In this document: piece after piece, positions 16,939 through 26,115 of the stretch | Layout of the letters: the number at the start of each line of letters is the position of its first letter | Position numbering within the stretch: position 1 is the stretch's first letter | Assembly: GCA_018623495.1 (NCBI GenBank) | Contig: JAAZVP010000019.1 | Span: forward strand, 1 to 44,049 | Length of the DNA: 44,049 nucleotides | Source: Halothiobacillus sp. | GTDB taxonomy: Bacteria; Pseudomonadota; Gammaproteobacteria; JAAZVP01 | Reading direction: 5' to 3' | The notes under the pieces: model-generated | The model's database searches: none | Seen by the model: the letters and a program-made list of their open reading frames with translations, nothing else | Told to the model about the DNA's origin: nothing | Made by a program: the position numbers and the translations under genes

Positions 16939-18386
16939 GCAATCTGCAGGCGACGCTGCTTCTGATCTCGGTCGAGCTGGCCGTCGGCTTCGCCCTGATC
17001 CTGGGCATCGTCGGTTTCTTCTTTCTTCGCCAGCGCAGCCGGGATCGCGAGGCCCTCCGGCAACTGGTGGACGACGTCGCCGGCTCCTCCGAGAGCCGGC
17101 GGGAAGAGCTCGCCGAGCTGCTCAGAAACGAGCGCGGCGTGACCGAGTCCGCCGGGGAGACCGCCGGCTCGCTCGACGAACGCGAGCGGGACCTGATCCA
17201 GCGGTTCTTGAAGAGCTACTTCCAGCGCGACCGCGAGGCGGTCGCGGAACTCGGCCAGTTGCTGCGGGCGCATGGCGACGAGCTGCTCAAGGTGGGCGAG
17301 GCGCCGGCCGCCGAGGCCCCGCCGACCGACGAGGAGCTGCGCCAGAGAAACGAGCGCCTCGAAGGGGAGGTCGCGGAGCTGCGCAAGCAGGTGGCGGAAC
17401 TCAACGAGGAGCTCAAGGAGAGCGTCGACACCGTCAACACCCTGATCGAGCAATACGGGCAGGACGACGAGAACCCCACCTCGCCCAAGGCCGAGGAGGT
17501 GCTCGCCGCGATCAACGAGATCCGCAAGCGGCGGGATGGCGAAACCGACGATGAACCGGTCGAGGAGGATGACGAGGAGGTCGTGATCGACACCGGCGAG
17601 GAGGAGGCCGAGATGACGGCGGACCTCGAGGGCGGCCCCGAGCCCGAGCCGTCACCCGAGCCCGAGCCCGAATCGGAGCCCGAATCGGAGCCCGAATCGG
17701 AGCCCGAGCCTGAACCCGAACCGGAACCCGAACCGGAACCGGAACCGGAACCGGAACCCGAGCCGGAGCCCGAGCCGGAACCCGAGCCGGAACCCGAGCC
17801 GGAACCCGAGCCGGAACCCGAGCCGGAACCCGAGCCGGAGCCCGAACCGGAGCCCGAACCGGAACCCGAGCCCGAACCGGAGCCCGAACCGGAGCCCGAA
17901 CCGGAGCCCGAACCGGAGCCCGAGCCGGAGCCCGAGCCCGAGCCCGAGCCCGAGCCGGAACCCGAGACCGAGCCCGAGCCGTCGTCAGCGCGGGCGCCCG
18001 AACCGGGTGGCGCGGGGAGGCCCGGGAGCCAGGAGCCGTCCGGGGCGGGGCACGCCGCCCTGGAGTCCCAGATCGAGGCCCTGATCGACGAGCAGCAGGA
18101 CGAGCAGGACCCCGATCTCCAGGACGACTTCGACTTCGGGGAGCTGCTCGAGGAGGACGTCGCCCCCAGGGCCGAGCTCGGCGACGACGACCTCGACCTG
18201 GCCGTTCCCGACGATCGGCCCGAGAGCAAGGCCGAGGCGTCGGACTACGACGAGGACATGGCCCGCCTGCTCGAGCAGAGCGAGGCGGATGCCGGACCGC
18301 CTTCCGCGCCCGTCTCCGACGAGGAACTCGACCTCAGCGAAACCGGTGACCCGGACGAGACCGGGGGGTCGCAAGCCAGGCCCTGA
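16935..18386 (+). CDS. Inner-membrane protein with coiled coil and long Glu-Pro repeat
   Basis: This 483-residue protein has an N-terminal membrane helix (about 7-31) followed by basic RQRSRDR, so the rest is predicted to be cytoplasmic. Residues about 35-190 are helical with a coiled-coil stretch ([20 protein letters not shown]). Residues 235-349 (17637-17981) are almost pure Glu-Pro dipeptide, about 57 units with a few ES/SP/ET variants. The C-terminal ~130 residues are very acidic ([26 protein letters not shown]). It overlaps the VWA gene by 4 nt and probably forms a complex with it. Function unknown. The reverse-strand Ser-Gly frame over the repeat is an artefact. Confidence 0.8.
   Translation: MSNLQATLLLISVELAVGFALILGIVGFFFLRQRSRDREALRQLVDDVAGSSESRREELAELLRNERGVTESAGETAGSLDERERDLIQRFLKSYFQRDREAVAELGQLLRAHGDELLKVGEAPAAEAPPTDEELRQRNERLEGEVAELRKQVAELNEELKESVDTVNTLIEQYGQDDENPTSPKAEEVLAAINEIRKRRDGETDDEPVEEDDEEVVIDTGEEEAEMTADLEGGPEPEPSPEPEPESEPESEPESEPEPEPEPEPEPEPEPEPEPEPEPEPEPEPEPEPEPEPEPEPEPEPEPEPEPEPEPEPEPEPEPEPEPEPEPEPEPEPEPEPEPEPEPETEPEPSSARAPEPGGAGRPGSQEPSGAGHAALESQIEALIDEQQDEQDPDLQDDFDFGELLEEDVAPRAELGDDDLDLAVPDDRPESKAEASDYDEDMARLLEQSEADAGPPSAPVSDEELDLSETGDPDETGGSQARP
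17637..17981 (+). repeat. In-frame hexanucleotide (Glu-Pro) microsatellite
   Basis: About 345 bp made of GAR-CCN hexamers (GAGCCC, GAACCG, GAGCCG and similar), encoding about 57 EP dipeptides. Because the unit is 6 nt, expansion or contraction keeps the frame. Local runs of identical 12- and 24-nt combinations suggest slippage or unequal exchange. Confidence 0.9.
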
Positions 18387-18455
18387 GCCGGGCGAGATCG
18401 GGAAGAAGTTCCCTGGTGCACGCTCGCCGGGGTTTCAGGGAGGTCGCCGGCGGGT

Positions 18456-18956
18456 TCAGCGCTTGCCGGTGCTGAACAGGTAGAGGTTGAGGTCGGTCAT
18501 GTCCTTGCTCAGCCGGCGAATCAGGTGTTCGAGGCTGATGATGGCGTATTCCAGCAGGTTCACCGCGATGAAGGGGTTTTCCACCCGCAGGCGCATGTAC
18601 ATCGGGTAGCTCAGCTTGAGCAGGCGGGTACGCTTGCGCCCCGCGCGCAGGCGGATGTTGCGGGTCTCGCGGTCGAAGAAGGAGACACTGCCGATCAGCT
18701 CGCCTTCGAGCATGCGACCCACTTCCACCTCGTCGTGCTCGGGGCCGTGGGTGATGACCGCTTCGCCCTGGATGATGAAGTAGATGGCCTCGCCGATCTC
18801 GCCGATGTCGGCGATCACCTGTCCCGGCCCCAGGTCCATCAGCTCGGTGTACTCGATCAGCGACTCCACCTCCCTGGGCGTGAGGGTCTCGCAGTGGCAG
18901 TGCTTGCGCAAGAAATCCACCAGCTTGGCGCGTTCATCGGGCGTGGGGGCGACCAT
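18456..18956 (-). CDS. Single-domain cyclic-nucleotide-binding (Crp-type) protein
   Basis: This 166-residue cytoplasmic protein consists of one cNMP-binding beta-roll: ADIGEIGEAIYFIIQGEAVI, then EGELIGSVSFFDRETRNIRLRA (the phosphate-binding cassette position) and a C-terminal helix. There is no helix-turn-helix or enzymatic domain, so it is not a Crp/Fnr activator by itself. The phosphate-binding Arg position reads ETRNIRLRA, so nucleotide binding is possible but not certain. Start ATG 18956 has a strong site, GAGGAGAG, about 7 nt upstream; the frame is open to 19031. It is convergent with the EP-repeat gene and divergent from glyA. Confidence 0.85.
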   Translation of the reverse strand: MVAPTPDERAKLVDFLRKHCHCETLTPREVESLIEYTELMDLGPGQVIADIGEIGEAIYFIIQGEAVITHGPEHDEVEVGRMLEGELIGSVSFFDRETRNIRLRAGRKRTRLLKLSYPMYMRLRVENPFIAVNLLEYAIISLEHLIRRLSKDMTDLNLYLFSTGKR

Positions 18957-19086
18957 CTCGGCTCTCCTCGTCGGGTGGGTGTCGCGCCTATTGTAGGGCA
19001 CTTTGCCGCGCGGATGATGATCCGGGGTCATGAGCCGCCTGAAAACCCATCATCATGGGGTGGGAGGCTCGCGCGGAACCCATCAT

Positions 19087-19113
19087 TTGGTGGCCGTGTC
19101 CATCGATTATGCT
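19087..19113 (+). promoter_or_regulatory. Possible glyA promoter
   Basis: A candidate -35 TTGGTG (19087-19092) and -10 TATGCT (19108-19113) are separated by 15 nt, slightly short. Direct repeats ACCCATCAT at 19045-19053 and 19078-19086 lie just upstream, 33 bp (about three helical turns) apart, and could be a regulator site. Confidence 0.35.
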
Positions 19114-19171
19114 ACCATCACGGGTTTTATCGTGGAGCGGGCCGGCGGGCCCGGCGCACTGGGGAGAGACG

Positions 19172-20428
19172 ATGTTTTCCAACGACATGACCATTGCCGG
19201 CTTCGACGACGATCTCTGGAAGGTGATTCAGGGCGAGGAGCGCCGCCAGGAGGAACACATCGAGCTCATCGCCTCGGAGAACTACACCAGCCCGCGGGTG
19301 ATGGAGGCCCAGGGCTCGGTGCTGACCAACAAGTACGCCGAGGGCTATCCCCACAAGCGCTACTACGGCGGCTGCGAATTCGTCGACACCGCCGAGGAAC
19401 TGGCCATCGAGCGGGCCAGGGAACTGTTCGGCTGCGGCTATGCCAACGTCCAGCCGCATTCGGGCTCGCAGGCCAACGCCGCGGTCTTTCTCGCGCTCCT
19501 CAAGCCCGGCGACACCATCCTGGGCATGAGCCTGGACGCCGGTGGCCACCTGACCCACGGTGCCCGGCCCAACTTCTCCGGCCGCCAGTACAACGCCGTG
19601 CAGTACGGCATCGACCCCGAGACCGGCCTGATCGACTACGACGAGGTGGCCCGCCTGGCGCGCGAGCACCGGCCCAGGATGATCATCGCCGGCTTCTCCG
19701 CCTACTCGCAGGTGGTGGACTGGCAGCGTTTCCGCGAGATTGCCGACGAGGTGGGCGCCTGGCTGCACGTGGACATGGCCCACGTCGCCGGGCTGGTGGC
19801 CGCCGGCGTCTATCCCGATCCGCTGCCGCACGCCCACGTGGTCACCTCCACCACCCACAAGACCCTGCGCGGCCCGCGCAGCGGCATCATCCTCTCCAAC
19901 GAGGGCGAGGAGGTGACCCGGAAGTTCAACTCGGCCATCTTCCCCGGCACCCAGGGCGGCCCGCTGGAGCACGTGATCGCGGCCAAGGCGGTGGCCTTCA
20001 AGGAGGCCATGGAGCCCGGCTTCACCCTCTACCAGAAGCAGGTGGTCAAGAACGCCCAGGCCATGGCCCGCACCATGATGGAGCGCGGCTACAAGGTGGT
20101 CTCCGGCGGCACCGAGAACCACATGTTCCTGGTGGACCTGATCGACAAGGGCCTCACCGGCAAGGCCGCCGACGCGGCGCTGGGGCAGGCCAACATCACG
20201 GTCAACAAGAACGCCGTGCCCAACGACCCGCAATCGCCGTTCGTCACCAGCGGCATCCGCATCGGCACGCCCTGCATCGCCACCCGCGGCTTCAAGGAGC
20301 CCGAGAGCGAGGAACTGGCCGGCTGGATCTGCGACATCCTCGACGACCTGGAGAACGCCACGGTGATCGACGAGGTCAAGGGCCGGGTCCTCGACCTCTG
20401 CCAGCGCTTCCCGGTCTACGGCGACTGA
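19172..20428 (+). CDS. glyA: Serine hydroxymethyltransferase
   Basis: This 418-residue PLP enzyme converts serine and tetrahydrofolate to glycine and 5,10-methylene-THF, supplying one-carbon units. Motifs include [30 protein letters not shown], and the PLP lysine K230 in [16 protein letters not shown] 19172 is chosen because GGGGAGA precedes it by about 5-9 nt and it gives the normal length; in-frame upstream codons to 19055 lie in the promoter region. It is followed after 10 nt by nrdR, the usual gammaproteobacterial order. Confidence 0.97.
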   Translation: MFSNDMTIAGFDDDLWKVIQGEERRQEEHIELIASENYTSPRVMEAQGSVLTNKYAEGYPHKRYYGGCEFVDTAEELAIERARELFGCGYANVQPHSGSQANAAVFLALLKPGDTILGMSLDAGGHLTHGARPNFSGRQYNAVQYGIDPETGLIDYDEVARLAREHRPRMIIAGFSAYSQVVDWQRFREIADEVGAWLHVDMAHVAGLVAAGVYPDPLPHAHVVTSTTHKTLRGPRSGIILSNEGEEVTRKFNSAIFPGTQGGPLEHVIAAKAVAFKEAMEPGFTLYQKQVVKNAQAMARTMMERGYKVVSGGTENHMFLVDLIDKGLTGKAADAALGQANITVNKNAVPNDPQSPFVTSGIRIGTPCIATRGFKEPESEELAGWICDILDDLENATVIDEVKGRVLDLCQRFPVYGD

Positions 20429-20438
20429 GGCCGATTCC

Positions 20439-20936
20439 ATGCGATGCCCCTTCTGCGGTGCCCCCGACACCCGCGTGATCGACTCGCGCCTGGCCAATGA
20501 CGGCGACCAGGTGCGCCGCCGGCGCGAGTGCACCGACTGCGGCGAGCGCTTCACCACCTTCGAGGGCGCCCAGCTCAACCTGCCGCGGATCTGCAAGCAG
20601 GACGGCACGCGCGAGCCTTTCTCCGAGGCCAAGCTGCGCGCCGGGCTCATGCGGGCCCTGGAGAAGCGCCCGGTGAGCACCGAGGACGTGGAGACCGCGA
20701 TCAGCAACATCAAGATCGACCTGATGCGCACCGGCGAGCGCGAGGTGGCCTCGCAGACCATCGGCCAGCGCGTCATGGAGGCCCTGCGGGACCTGGACCA
20801 CGTGGCCTACATCCGCTTTGCCTCGGTCTATCTCAGCTTCGAGGACGTGGACGCCTTCCGCGAACTGATCGCGCGGCTGGAATCGGGCGAGGAGGTCGTG
20901 CCCGCCAACGGGGTGCCGCCGAATGACGGCGGCTGA
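20439..20936 (+). CDS. nrdR: Transcriptional repressor NrdR
   Basis: This 165-residue repressor of ribonucleotide reductase genes has an N-terminal zinc ribbon (C3, C6, C31, C34) and an ATP-cone (about 47-137) that senses ATP/d[23 protein letters not shown] and RFTTFE are typical. It lies between glyA and ribD, and its last 14 nt overlap the ribD start, suggesting coupled translation. Confidence 0.97.
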   Translation: MRCPFCGAPDTRVIDSRLANDGDQVRRRRECTDCGERFTTFEGAQLNLPRICKQDGTREPFSEAKLRAGLMRALEKRPVSTEDVETAISNIKIDLMRTGEREVASQTIGQRVMEALRDLDHVAYIRFASVYLSFEDVDAFRELIARLESGEEVVPANGVPPNDGG

Positions 20937-22050
20937 GACCGACCGCCGCTGGATGGGCCGGGCCCTGGAGCTGGCCCGGCGCGGGCTCTACACCACCGAC
21001 CCCAATCCGCGGGTGGGCTGCGTGATCGTCCGCGACGGCGAGGTGGTGGGCGAGGGCTGGCACGCGCGGGCGGGCGAGCCCCACGCCGAGATCCACGCCC
21101 TGCGGGCCGCCGGCGAGGCCGCCCGCGGTGCCACCGTCTACGTCACCCTAGAACCCTGCTCCCACCACGGCCGCACGCCGCCCTGCAGCGACGCCCTGGT
21201 GGCCGCGGGCGTGGCCCGGGTCGTGGTGGCCATGGCCGACCCCAATCCGCGGGTGGCGGGCCGGGGCCTGGAACGGTTGCGGGCGGCGGGCATCGAGGTG
21301 GAGTCCGGGCTGCTGGCCGAGCAGGCCCGGGCGATCAACCCCGGGTTTGCCCGGCGCATGGAGAGCGGCCGGCCCTTCGTGCGCCTCAAGCTGGCCATGA
21401 GCCTCGACGGGCGCACGGCCCTGGCCTCCGGCGAGAGCCGGTGGATCACCGGCCCGGAGGCCCGCGACGAGGTCCACCGGCTGCGGGCGCGGGCCGGGGC
21501 GGTGCTCACCGGCGTGGACACCGTGATCGCCGACGACCCCGCGCTCAACGTGCGCCTGTCGGCGGAGGCCCTGGGCATTGCCGGGGCCGTGCGCCAGCCG
21601 CTGCGGGTGATCCTGGACTCGCGCCTGCGCACCCCCGCCGATGCCCGCCTGCTGGGCCTGCCCGGCGAGACCGCGGTGCTGACCGCAAGCCGGGATGCTC
21701 CCGCGCGGGCGGCCCTGGAGAACGCCGGTGCCGAGGTGGTGGTGCTGCCCGGGGACGGCGCGGGCCGGGTGGATCTCGCTGCCGCCCTGGAATGGCTGGC
21801 CGGGCGCGAGGTCAACGAGTTGCACGTGGAGTGCGGGGCGACCCTGGCGGGCGCGGTGCTCGCCGCGGGGCGGGTGGACGAGCTGGTGGTATTCATGGCC
21901 CCGGTGCTGCTGGGCGACGCCGCCCGCGGGCTGGTGGCGCTGCCCGGCATCGCGCGCATGGCCGACCGGCTGGAGCTGGAGTGGGGCGAGCTGCGCCGGG
22001 TGGGCGGCGATCTCTGCCTGACCGCCCGTCCCGTCCCGGCAGCGGGATAG
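20923..22050 (+). CDS. ribD: Bifunctional pyrimidine deaminase/reductase RibD
   Basis: This 375-residue riboflavin enzyme deaminates and then reduces the GTP-derived pyrimidine. The deaminase domain has HAE (54-56) and [11 protein letters not shown] with zinc ligands C79 and C88. The reductase domain follows from about residue 148, with [24 protein letters not shown] and [15 protein letters not shown]. Length is normal. Start ATG 20923 lies inside the end of nrdR; ribE follows after 52 nt. Confidence 0.96.
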   Translation: MTAAETDRRWMGRALELARRGLYTTDPNPRVGCVIVRDGEVVGEGWHARAGEPHAEIHALRAAGEAARGATVYVTLEPCSHHGRTPPCSDALVAAGVARVVVAMADPNPRVAGRGLERLRAAGIEVESGLLAEQARAINPGFARRMESGRPFVRLKLAMSLDGRTALASGESRWITGPEARDEVHRLRARAGAVLTGVDTVIADDPALNVRLSAEALGIAGAVRQPLRVILDSRLRTPADARLLGLPGETAVLTASRDAPARAALENAGAEVVVLPGDGAGRVDLAAALEWLAGREVNELHVECGATLAGAVLAAGRVDELVVFMAPVLLGDAARGLVALPGIARMADRLELEWGELRRVGGDLCLTARPVPAAG

Positions 22051-22102
22051 ACGGACGTCGCGACACCGCGGCCACCCCACGGCGAGACGAGGAGCAGAGC
22101 GA

Positions 22103-22765
22103 ATGTTTACCGGCATCATCCAGGCCCTGGGCGAGCTGCGCGAGAGCCAGCCGCGCGGCGGCGACCTGCGACTGCACATCGGCACCGGCGCGCTGGACCT
22201 GGCCGACGTGGCCCTGGGCGACTCCATCGCCGTCAACGGCGTCTGCCTCACGGCGGTGGCGCTCACCGACGGCGGCTTTCGCGCCGACGTCTCCCGCGAG
22301 ACGCTGGACAACACCACCCTGGGCGGGCTGGGGCAGGGCAGCCGGGTCAACCTGGAAAAGGCCCTCACGCCCACCACGCGCCTCGGCGGTCACCTGGTGA
22401 GCGGGCACGTGGACGGCGTGGGCGAGGTGCTGGCCGTGCGCGAGGCGGCCCGTTCCTGGCAGTACCGCGTCCGCGTGCCCGACGCCCTGGCCCGCTACGT
22501 TGCCCGCAAGGGCTCGATCTGCGTGGACGGCGTGAGCCTGACGGTCAACGACGTCGCGGGTTCGGCGTTCGAGATCAACATCGTGCCCCACACCTTCGAG
22601 GCCACCACCATCGGCGACTACCGCGCGGGGACCCGGGTCAACATCGAGGTGGACCTGGTGGCCCGCTACCTGGAGCGGCTGGTCCTCGGCGAGCGGGCCG
22701 CCGAGACCGATGCCGGCGGGATCACCGAGGCCTTTCTCGCGGACAACGGCTTTCTGCGGAGCTGA
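22103..22765 (+). CDS. ribE: Riboflavin synthase alpha chain
   Basis: This 220-residue protein is the two-barrel lumazine-binding enzyme that dismutates two 6,7-dimethyl-8-ribityllumazine molecules to riboflavin. The N-terminus [12 protein letters not shown] is the classic start. The two repeats are seen as [11 protein letters not shown] with [15 protein letters not shown], and [11 protein letters not shown] near residue 138. GAGACGAGGAGCAGAGCG gives a ribosome site. Named ribC in E. coli; ribE is used in many proteobacterial annotations. Confidence 0.96.
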   Translation: MFTGIIQALGELRESQPRGGDLRLHIGTGALDLADVALGDSIAVNGVCLTAVALTDGGFRADVSRETLDNTTLGGLGQGSRVNLEKALTPTTRLGGHLVSGHVDGVGEVLAVREAARSWQYRVRVPDALARYVARKGSICVDGVSLTVNDVAGSAFEINIVPHTFEATTIGDYRAGTRVNIEVDLVARYLERLVLGERAAETDAGGITEAFLADNGFLRS

Positions 22766-22766
22766 C

Positions 22767-22790
22767 GGCGATTGTGCTAACGTAATCGCC
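22767..22790. repeat. Hairpin in the ribE-ribB gap
   Basis: GGCGATT (22767-22773) pairs with AATCGCC (22784-22790) around a 10-nt loop that contains GTGCTAACGT. There is no T-tract. It could be an attenuator or RNA-processing site, or the loop could hold an internal -10 for ribB. The 71-nt gap is too short for an FMN riboswitch. Confidence 0.4.
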
Positions 22791-22836
22791 GCGCAACGCG
22801 CCATTCCAGTCCATTCGCCACGCCGTCGAGACCTCC

Positions 22837-24003
22837 ATGGGATTCAACCGCACCGAAGAGATCATCGAGGACCTGCGCCAGGGCCGGATGGTCATCATCG
22901 TCGACGACGAGGATCGCGAGAACGAGGGCGACCTGATGATCGCCGCCGAGCGCGTGCGGGCCGAGGACATCAACTTCATGGCCCGTTACGGCCGCGGCCT
23001 GATCTGTTTGACCCTGACCCAGCAGCGCTGCGAGCAGCTCCAGCTGCCGCTGATGGTGAGCCGCAACCAGGAGCCCTTCGCCACCAATTTCACGGTCTCC
23101 ATCGAGGCGGCCGAGGGCGTGACCACCGGCATCTCCGCCGCCGACCGCGCGGCCACGGTCAAGGCCGCGGTGGCGGCGGATGCCGGTCCCGCCGACCTGG
23201 TGCAACCGGGCCACATCTTCCCGCTGATGGCCCGGCCCGGCGGGGTGATCACCCGCGCCGGGCACACCGAGGCCGGCTGCGATCTCGCCCACCTGGCGGG
23301 GTTCGAGCCCTCGGCGGTGATCGTCGAGGTCCTCAACGAGGACGGCACCATGGCGCGGCGCCCGGACCTGGAACGCTTCGCCGCCGAGCACGACCTCAAG
23401 ATCGGCACCATCGAGGACCTGATCCGCTACCGGCTGGAGCACGAGAAGACCGTCGAGCGGGTGGCGGAGAGCGACTTCGACACCGAGTTCGGTCGCTTCC
23501 GGCTGCTGGCCTACCAGGACCGGGTGGACGAGAACCTGCACCTGGCGCTGGTCCACGGCGAGATCGACGCCGAGACGCCCACCCCGGTGCGCGTGCACAT
23601 CCAGGACACCCTCTGCGACGTGCTCGGCGGCACCGAGGGCTGCGGCTGGCCGCTGCGCGACGCGCTGCGCCGGCTCGCCGAGCAGCCCGCCGGGGTGGCG
23701 GTGATCCTGCGCCAGCCCGAGGACCCGCGCGCGCTGGTGCGCCGCATCCGCGGCATGCAGATGCAGCAGAGCCGGCGCCTGGGCGGCGAGGCCGAGTCGC
23801 GCGAGGGCGGCGACGAGGACATCCGCACCTACGGCATCGGCGCGCAGATCCTCTCCGACATCGGCGTGCGCCGCATGCGGGTGATGAGCGCGCCCAAGCG
23901 ATTCCACGCCCTGGCCGGTTTCGGCCTGGAGGCGGTCGACTATCTCCGGGAGGGGGCCGAGGCGGTCCCGCCCGGAAGCACGGGGGAAGACAACCATGAC
24001 TGA
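22837..24003 (+). CDS. ribB: 3,4-dihydroxy-2-butanone-4-phosphate synthase with degenerate GTP cyclohydrolase II-like C-terminus (RibBX type)
   Basis: In this 388-residue protein the N-terminal RibB domain (1 to about 203) is intact: [12 protein letters not shown], acidic metal-binding residues, [23 protein letters not shown]. It makes the four-carbon precursor from ribulose 5-phosphate. The C-terminal part resembles RibA ([16 protein letters not shown]), but the zinc-binding C-x2-GD-x8-C-x-C motif is missing; the region reads [23 protein letters not shown] cyclohydrolase II activity is therefore unlikely. This matches the RibBX variant known in Proteobacteria, so a separate ribA should exist elsewhere. 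Its end overlaps ribH by 8 nt. Confidence 0.95.
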   Translation: MGFNRTEEIIEDLRQGRMVIIVDDEDRENEGDLMIAAERVRAEDINFMARYGRGLICLTLTQQRCEQLQLPLMVSRNQEPFATNFTVSIEAAEGVTTGISAADRAATVKAAVAADAGPADLVQPGHIFPLMARPGGVITRAGHTEAGCDLAHLAGFEPSAVIVEVLNEDGTMARRPDLERFAAEHDLKIGTIEDLIRYRLEHEKTVERVAESDFDTEFGRFRLLAYQDRVDENLHLALVHGEIDAETPTPVRVHIQDTLCDVLGGTEGCGWPLRDALRRLAEQPAGVAVILRQPEDPRALVRRIRGMQMQQSRRLGGEAESREGGDEDIRTYGIGAQILSDIGVRRMRVMSAPKRFHALAGFGLEAVDYLREGAEAVPPGSTGEDNHD

Positions 24004-24472
24004 CATGCAAGTGATCGAGGGCGACCTGCGGGTCGACGGTGCGCGTTTCGGGATCGTCACCGCGCGCTTCAACGGCTTCATCGTGGACGCGCTGCTGGCC
24101 GGTGCCCGCGACGCCCTGGTGCGCCACGGCGCCGATGCCGCCGACATCACCGTGGCCAGGGTGCCCGGTGCCTTCGAGCTGCCGCTGGTGGCCCGGCGCA
24201 TGGCCCGGCGCGACGACATCGACGCGGTGATCGCGCTGGGCGCGATCATCCGCGGCTCCACGCCGCATTTCGACTACGTCGCCGGCGAGGCGGCCAAGGG
24301 CCTGGGGCAGGTGAGCCTGGAGCACGACGTGCCGGTGATCTTCGGCGTGCTCACCACCGAGAGCATCGAGCAGGCCATCGAGCGGGCCGGGACCAAGGCG
24401 GGCAACAAGGGTGCGGACGCCGCCATGTCGGCCATCGAGATGGTCAACCTGCTGCGTTCAATGGATGCCTGA
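23996..24472 (+). CDS. ribH: 6,7-dimethyl-8-ribityllumazine synthase
   Basis: This 158-residue enzyme condenses the RibD product with the RibB product; it usually forms icosahedral or pentameric assemblies. Motifs include [44 protein letters not shown] (catalytic His region) and [26 protein letters not shown] 23996 overlaps the end of ribB; nusB follows immediately. Confidence 0.97.
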   Translation: MTDMQVIEGDLRVDGARFGIVTARFNGFIVDALLAGARDALVRHGADAADITVARVPGAFELPLVARRMARRDDIDAVIALGAIIRGSTPHFDYVAGEAAKGLGQVSLEHDVPVIFGVLTTESIEQAIERAGTKAGNKGADAAMSAIEMVNLLRSMDA

Positions 24473-24476
24473 GCCG

Positions 24477-24932
24477 ATGGAGTCCCGGTCCGAGAAACCG
24501 CAAGGCAATGCCCGCAGCCGCGCCCGGCGCAAGGCCGTCCAGGCGCTCTACCAGCTGCACTTCAACCCGGTGGCCTTCGACCGGCTGCTGGCCCAGTTCC
24601 TCGAGGAGCCGGACATGGGCCAGGTCGACCCGGCCTATTTCCGCGAGCTGGTGGAGGGCGTGCAGGACAACCGGGGCGAACTGGACGCCGCCCTCGAGCC
24701 GCTGATCACCCGGCGGCTGGTGGACGTCGACCCGGTGGAGCTGGCGATCCTGCGGATGGCGACCTTCGAACTGCGCCACCGGCTCGAGGTCCCCTACCGG
24801 GTGGTGATCAACGAGGCCATCGAGCTGGCCAAGCGCTTCGGTGCCGAGGACGGCCACAAGTTCGTCAACGGCGTCCTCGACAAGCTCGCCCGCGAGCTGC
24901 GCGCCCCCGAGGCCAAGGCCAAGCGTCGCTGA
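24477..24932 (+). CDS. nusB: Transcription antitermination factor NusB
   Basis: This 151-residue RNA-binding protein acts with NusE (S10) in rRNA antitermination. Typical motifs: ARRKAVQALYQL near the start, LVDVDPVELAILRMATFEL, VPYRVVINEAIELAKRFG and the C-terminal FVNGVLDKLA. ATG 24477 starts 4 nt after the ribH stop; ATG 24465 overlapping ribH would add four residues, and neither has a clear ribosome site. It is followed by a 211-nt gap that contains a REP-like element before thiL. Confidence 0.95.
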   Translation: MESRSEKPQGNARSRARRKAVQALYQLHFNPVAFDRLLAQFLEEPDMGQVDPAYFRELVEGVQDNRGELDAALEPLITRRLVDVDPVELAILRMATFELRHRLEVPYRVVINEAIELAKRFGAEDGHKFVNGVLDKLARELRAPEAKAKRR

Positions 24933-24987
24933 GGCCACCGCCGAGCGAATGGGCCGCACTGCCGACGGCCGGGCCTCCATGACTCGG

Positions 24988-25069
24988 GTGGGAGCGATGT
25001 TCTCGCCGCGAATATTCCCGGGCTGCAGGGAAAAGCGGCCGTCATTCGCGACCGGGAGGTCGCTCCCAC
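24988..25069. repeat. Isolated REP/BIME-like element between nusB and thiL
   Basis: This 82-bp copy of the element forms the array at 1-617. The right arm (25045-25069) matches the arrayed copies: CGACCGGGAGGTCGCTCCCA. The left arm differs inside (GCGATGTTCTCGCCGC) but keeps GTGGGAGCG. The centre (ATATTCCCGGGCTGCAGGGA) is different. It can form a strong stem and may reduce readthrough into thiL-pgpA. Confidence 0.9.
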
Positions 25070-25143
25070 GGGCGGGATCGGGCCACGCCGGTGCCGGTCC
25101 CCCATTCGTTCCCGGGTTTCTCGACCACTTGCCGGACCTGGCC

Positions 25144-26115
25144 ATGAGCGCATCCGAATTCGATCTCATCGCCCGCTACTTCACCCCGGACTACGTGCCC
25201 GACAGCGGCGTCCGGCTGGGGGTGGGGGACGACTGCGCCCTGGTCCGGGTCCCCGAGGGCCACGAACTGGTGGTGACCACCGACACCATGGTCCGGGGCG
25301 TTCACTTCCCGGAAGACACCGATCCCCGAGCCCTGGGGCACAAGGCCCTGGCGGTGAACCTGAGCGACCTGGCGGCCATGGGCGCCGACGCCCGCTGGGT
25401 GACACTCGCTCTGACCCTGCCCCGGGGCGACGAGGCCTGGCTGGCGGCGTTTGCCGAAGGCTTCCGCGACCTGGCCCGGCAGTGGGGCGTGTCCCTGATC
25501 GGTGGCGACACCACCCATGGCCCGCTGGCCATCACGGTCCAGGCCCTGGGGAGCGTGCCCTCGGGCCAGGCCCTGCTGCGCTCCGGTGCCCGGGCGGGTG
25601 ACCTGGTGGCGGTCACCGGCACCCTGGGCGACGGGGGCCTGGGCCTGGCCAGCCGGCTGGGCGAGCGCTCCATCGAAGGCCCCGACCGGGAATTCCTGGA
25701 AGACCGCCTGGATCGCCCCACCCCCCGGCTGGCGGCCGGGCGGGCGCTGCGGGGCCTGGCCACGGCGGCCATCGACATCTCGGACGGGCTGCTGGCGGAC
25801 CTGGGGCATGTCCTGGAGCGAAGCGCGGTTGCCGGGGCGACCATCGAACTGGACCACCTGCCGCTCTCCGGGGCCTTCCGCCGCCAGTGCCCCGGGGAGC
25901 CGGAATGGTCGCTGGCCCTGTCCAGCGGGGACGACTACGAGTTGCTTTTCACCCTCCGCCCCGGGGACCGTGAGCGGATCCCGGAATCCGTGGACGCCAC
26001 CGTCATCGGGACGCTCGGCGGCCCGGGCATCCGCTGCCTCAAGCCGGACGGCTCGGTCCTGGAAATGCCCCGCCGGGGCTACGACCACTTCGCCGAGGAC
26101 GATGATCATGGCTGA
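25144..26115 (+). CDS. thiL: Thiamine-monophosphate kinase
   Basis: This 323-residue PurM-like enzyme phosphorylates thiamine monophosphate to thiamine pyrophosphate with ATP. Motifs: LGVGDDCALV, VVTTDTMVRGVHF, KALAVNLSDLAAMGA, LIGGDTTHG, and the C-terminal AIDISDGLLADLGH and SSGDDYELLFT. ATG 25144 gives the normal length and N-terminus (SASEFDLIARYF); the frame is open far upstream only because of the repeat. Its last 8 nt overlap pgpA. Confidence 0.95.
   Translation: MSASEFDLIARYFTPDYVPDSGVRLGVGDDCALVRVPEGHELVVTTDTMVRGVHFPEDTDPRALGHKALAVNLSDLAAMGADARWVTLALTLPRGDEAWLAAFAEGFRDLARQWGVSLIGGDTTHGPLAITVQALGSVPSGQALLRSGARAGDLVAVTGTLGDGGLGLASRLGERSIEGPDREFLEDRLDRPTPRLAAGRALRGLATAAIDISDGLLADLGHVLERSAVAGATIELDHLPLSGAFRRQCPGEPEWSLALSSGDDYELLFTLRPGDRERIPESVDATVIGTLGGPGIRCLKPDGSVLEMPRRGYDHFAEDDDHG

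Noticed and set aside
17216-18229. Minus-strand frame rich in Ser-Gly repeats
   Set aside because: It is the complement of the Glu-Pro hexamers. The plus-strand gene has start, membrane helix, coiled coil and operon context.
18957-19171. Glycine riboswitch before glyA
   Set aside because: No glycine-aptamer-like conserved stems; only direct repeats and a promoter-like element.
22051-22836. FMN riboswitch in the riboflavin operon
   Set aside because: The gaps (52 and 71 nt) are too short and no RFN-type conserved stems are seen.
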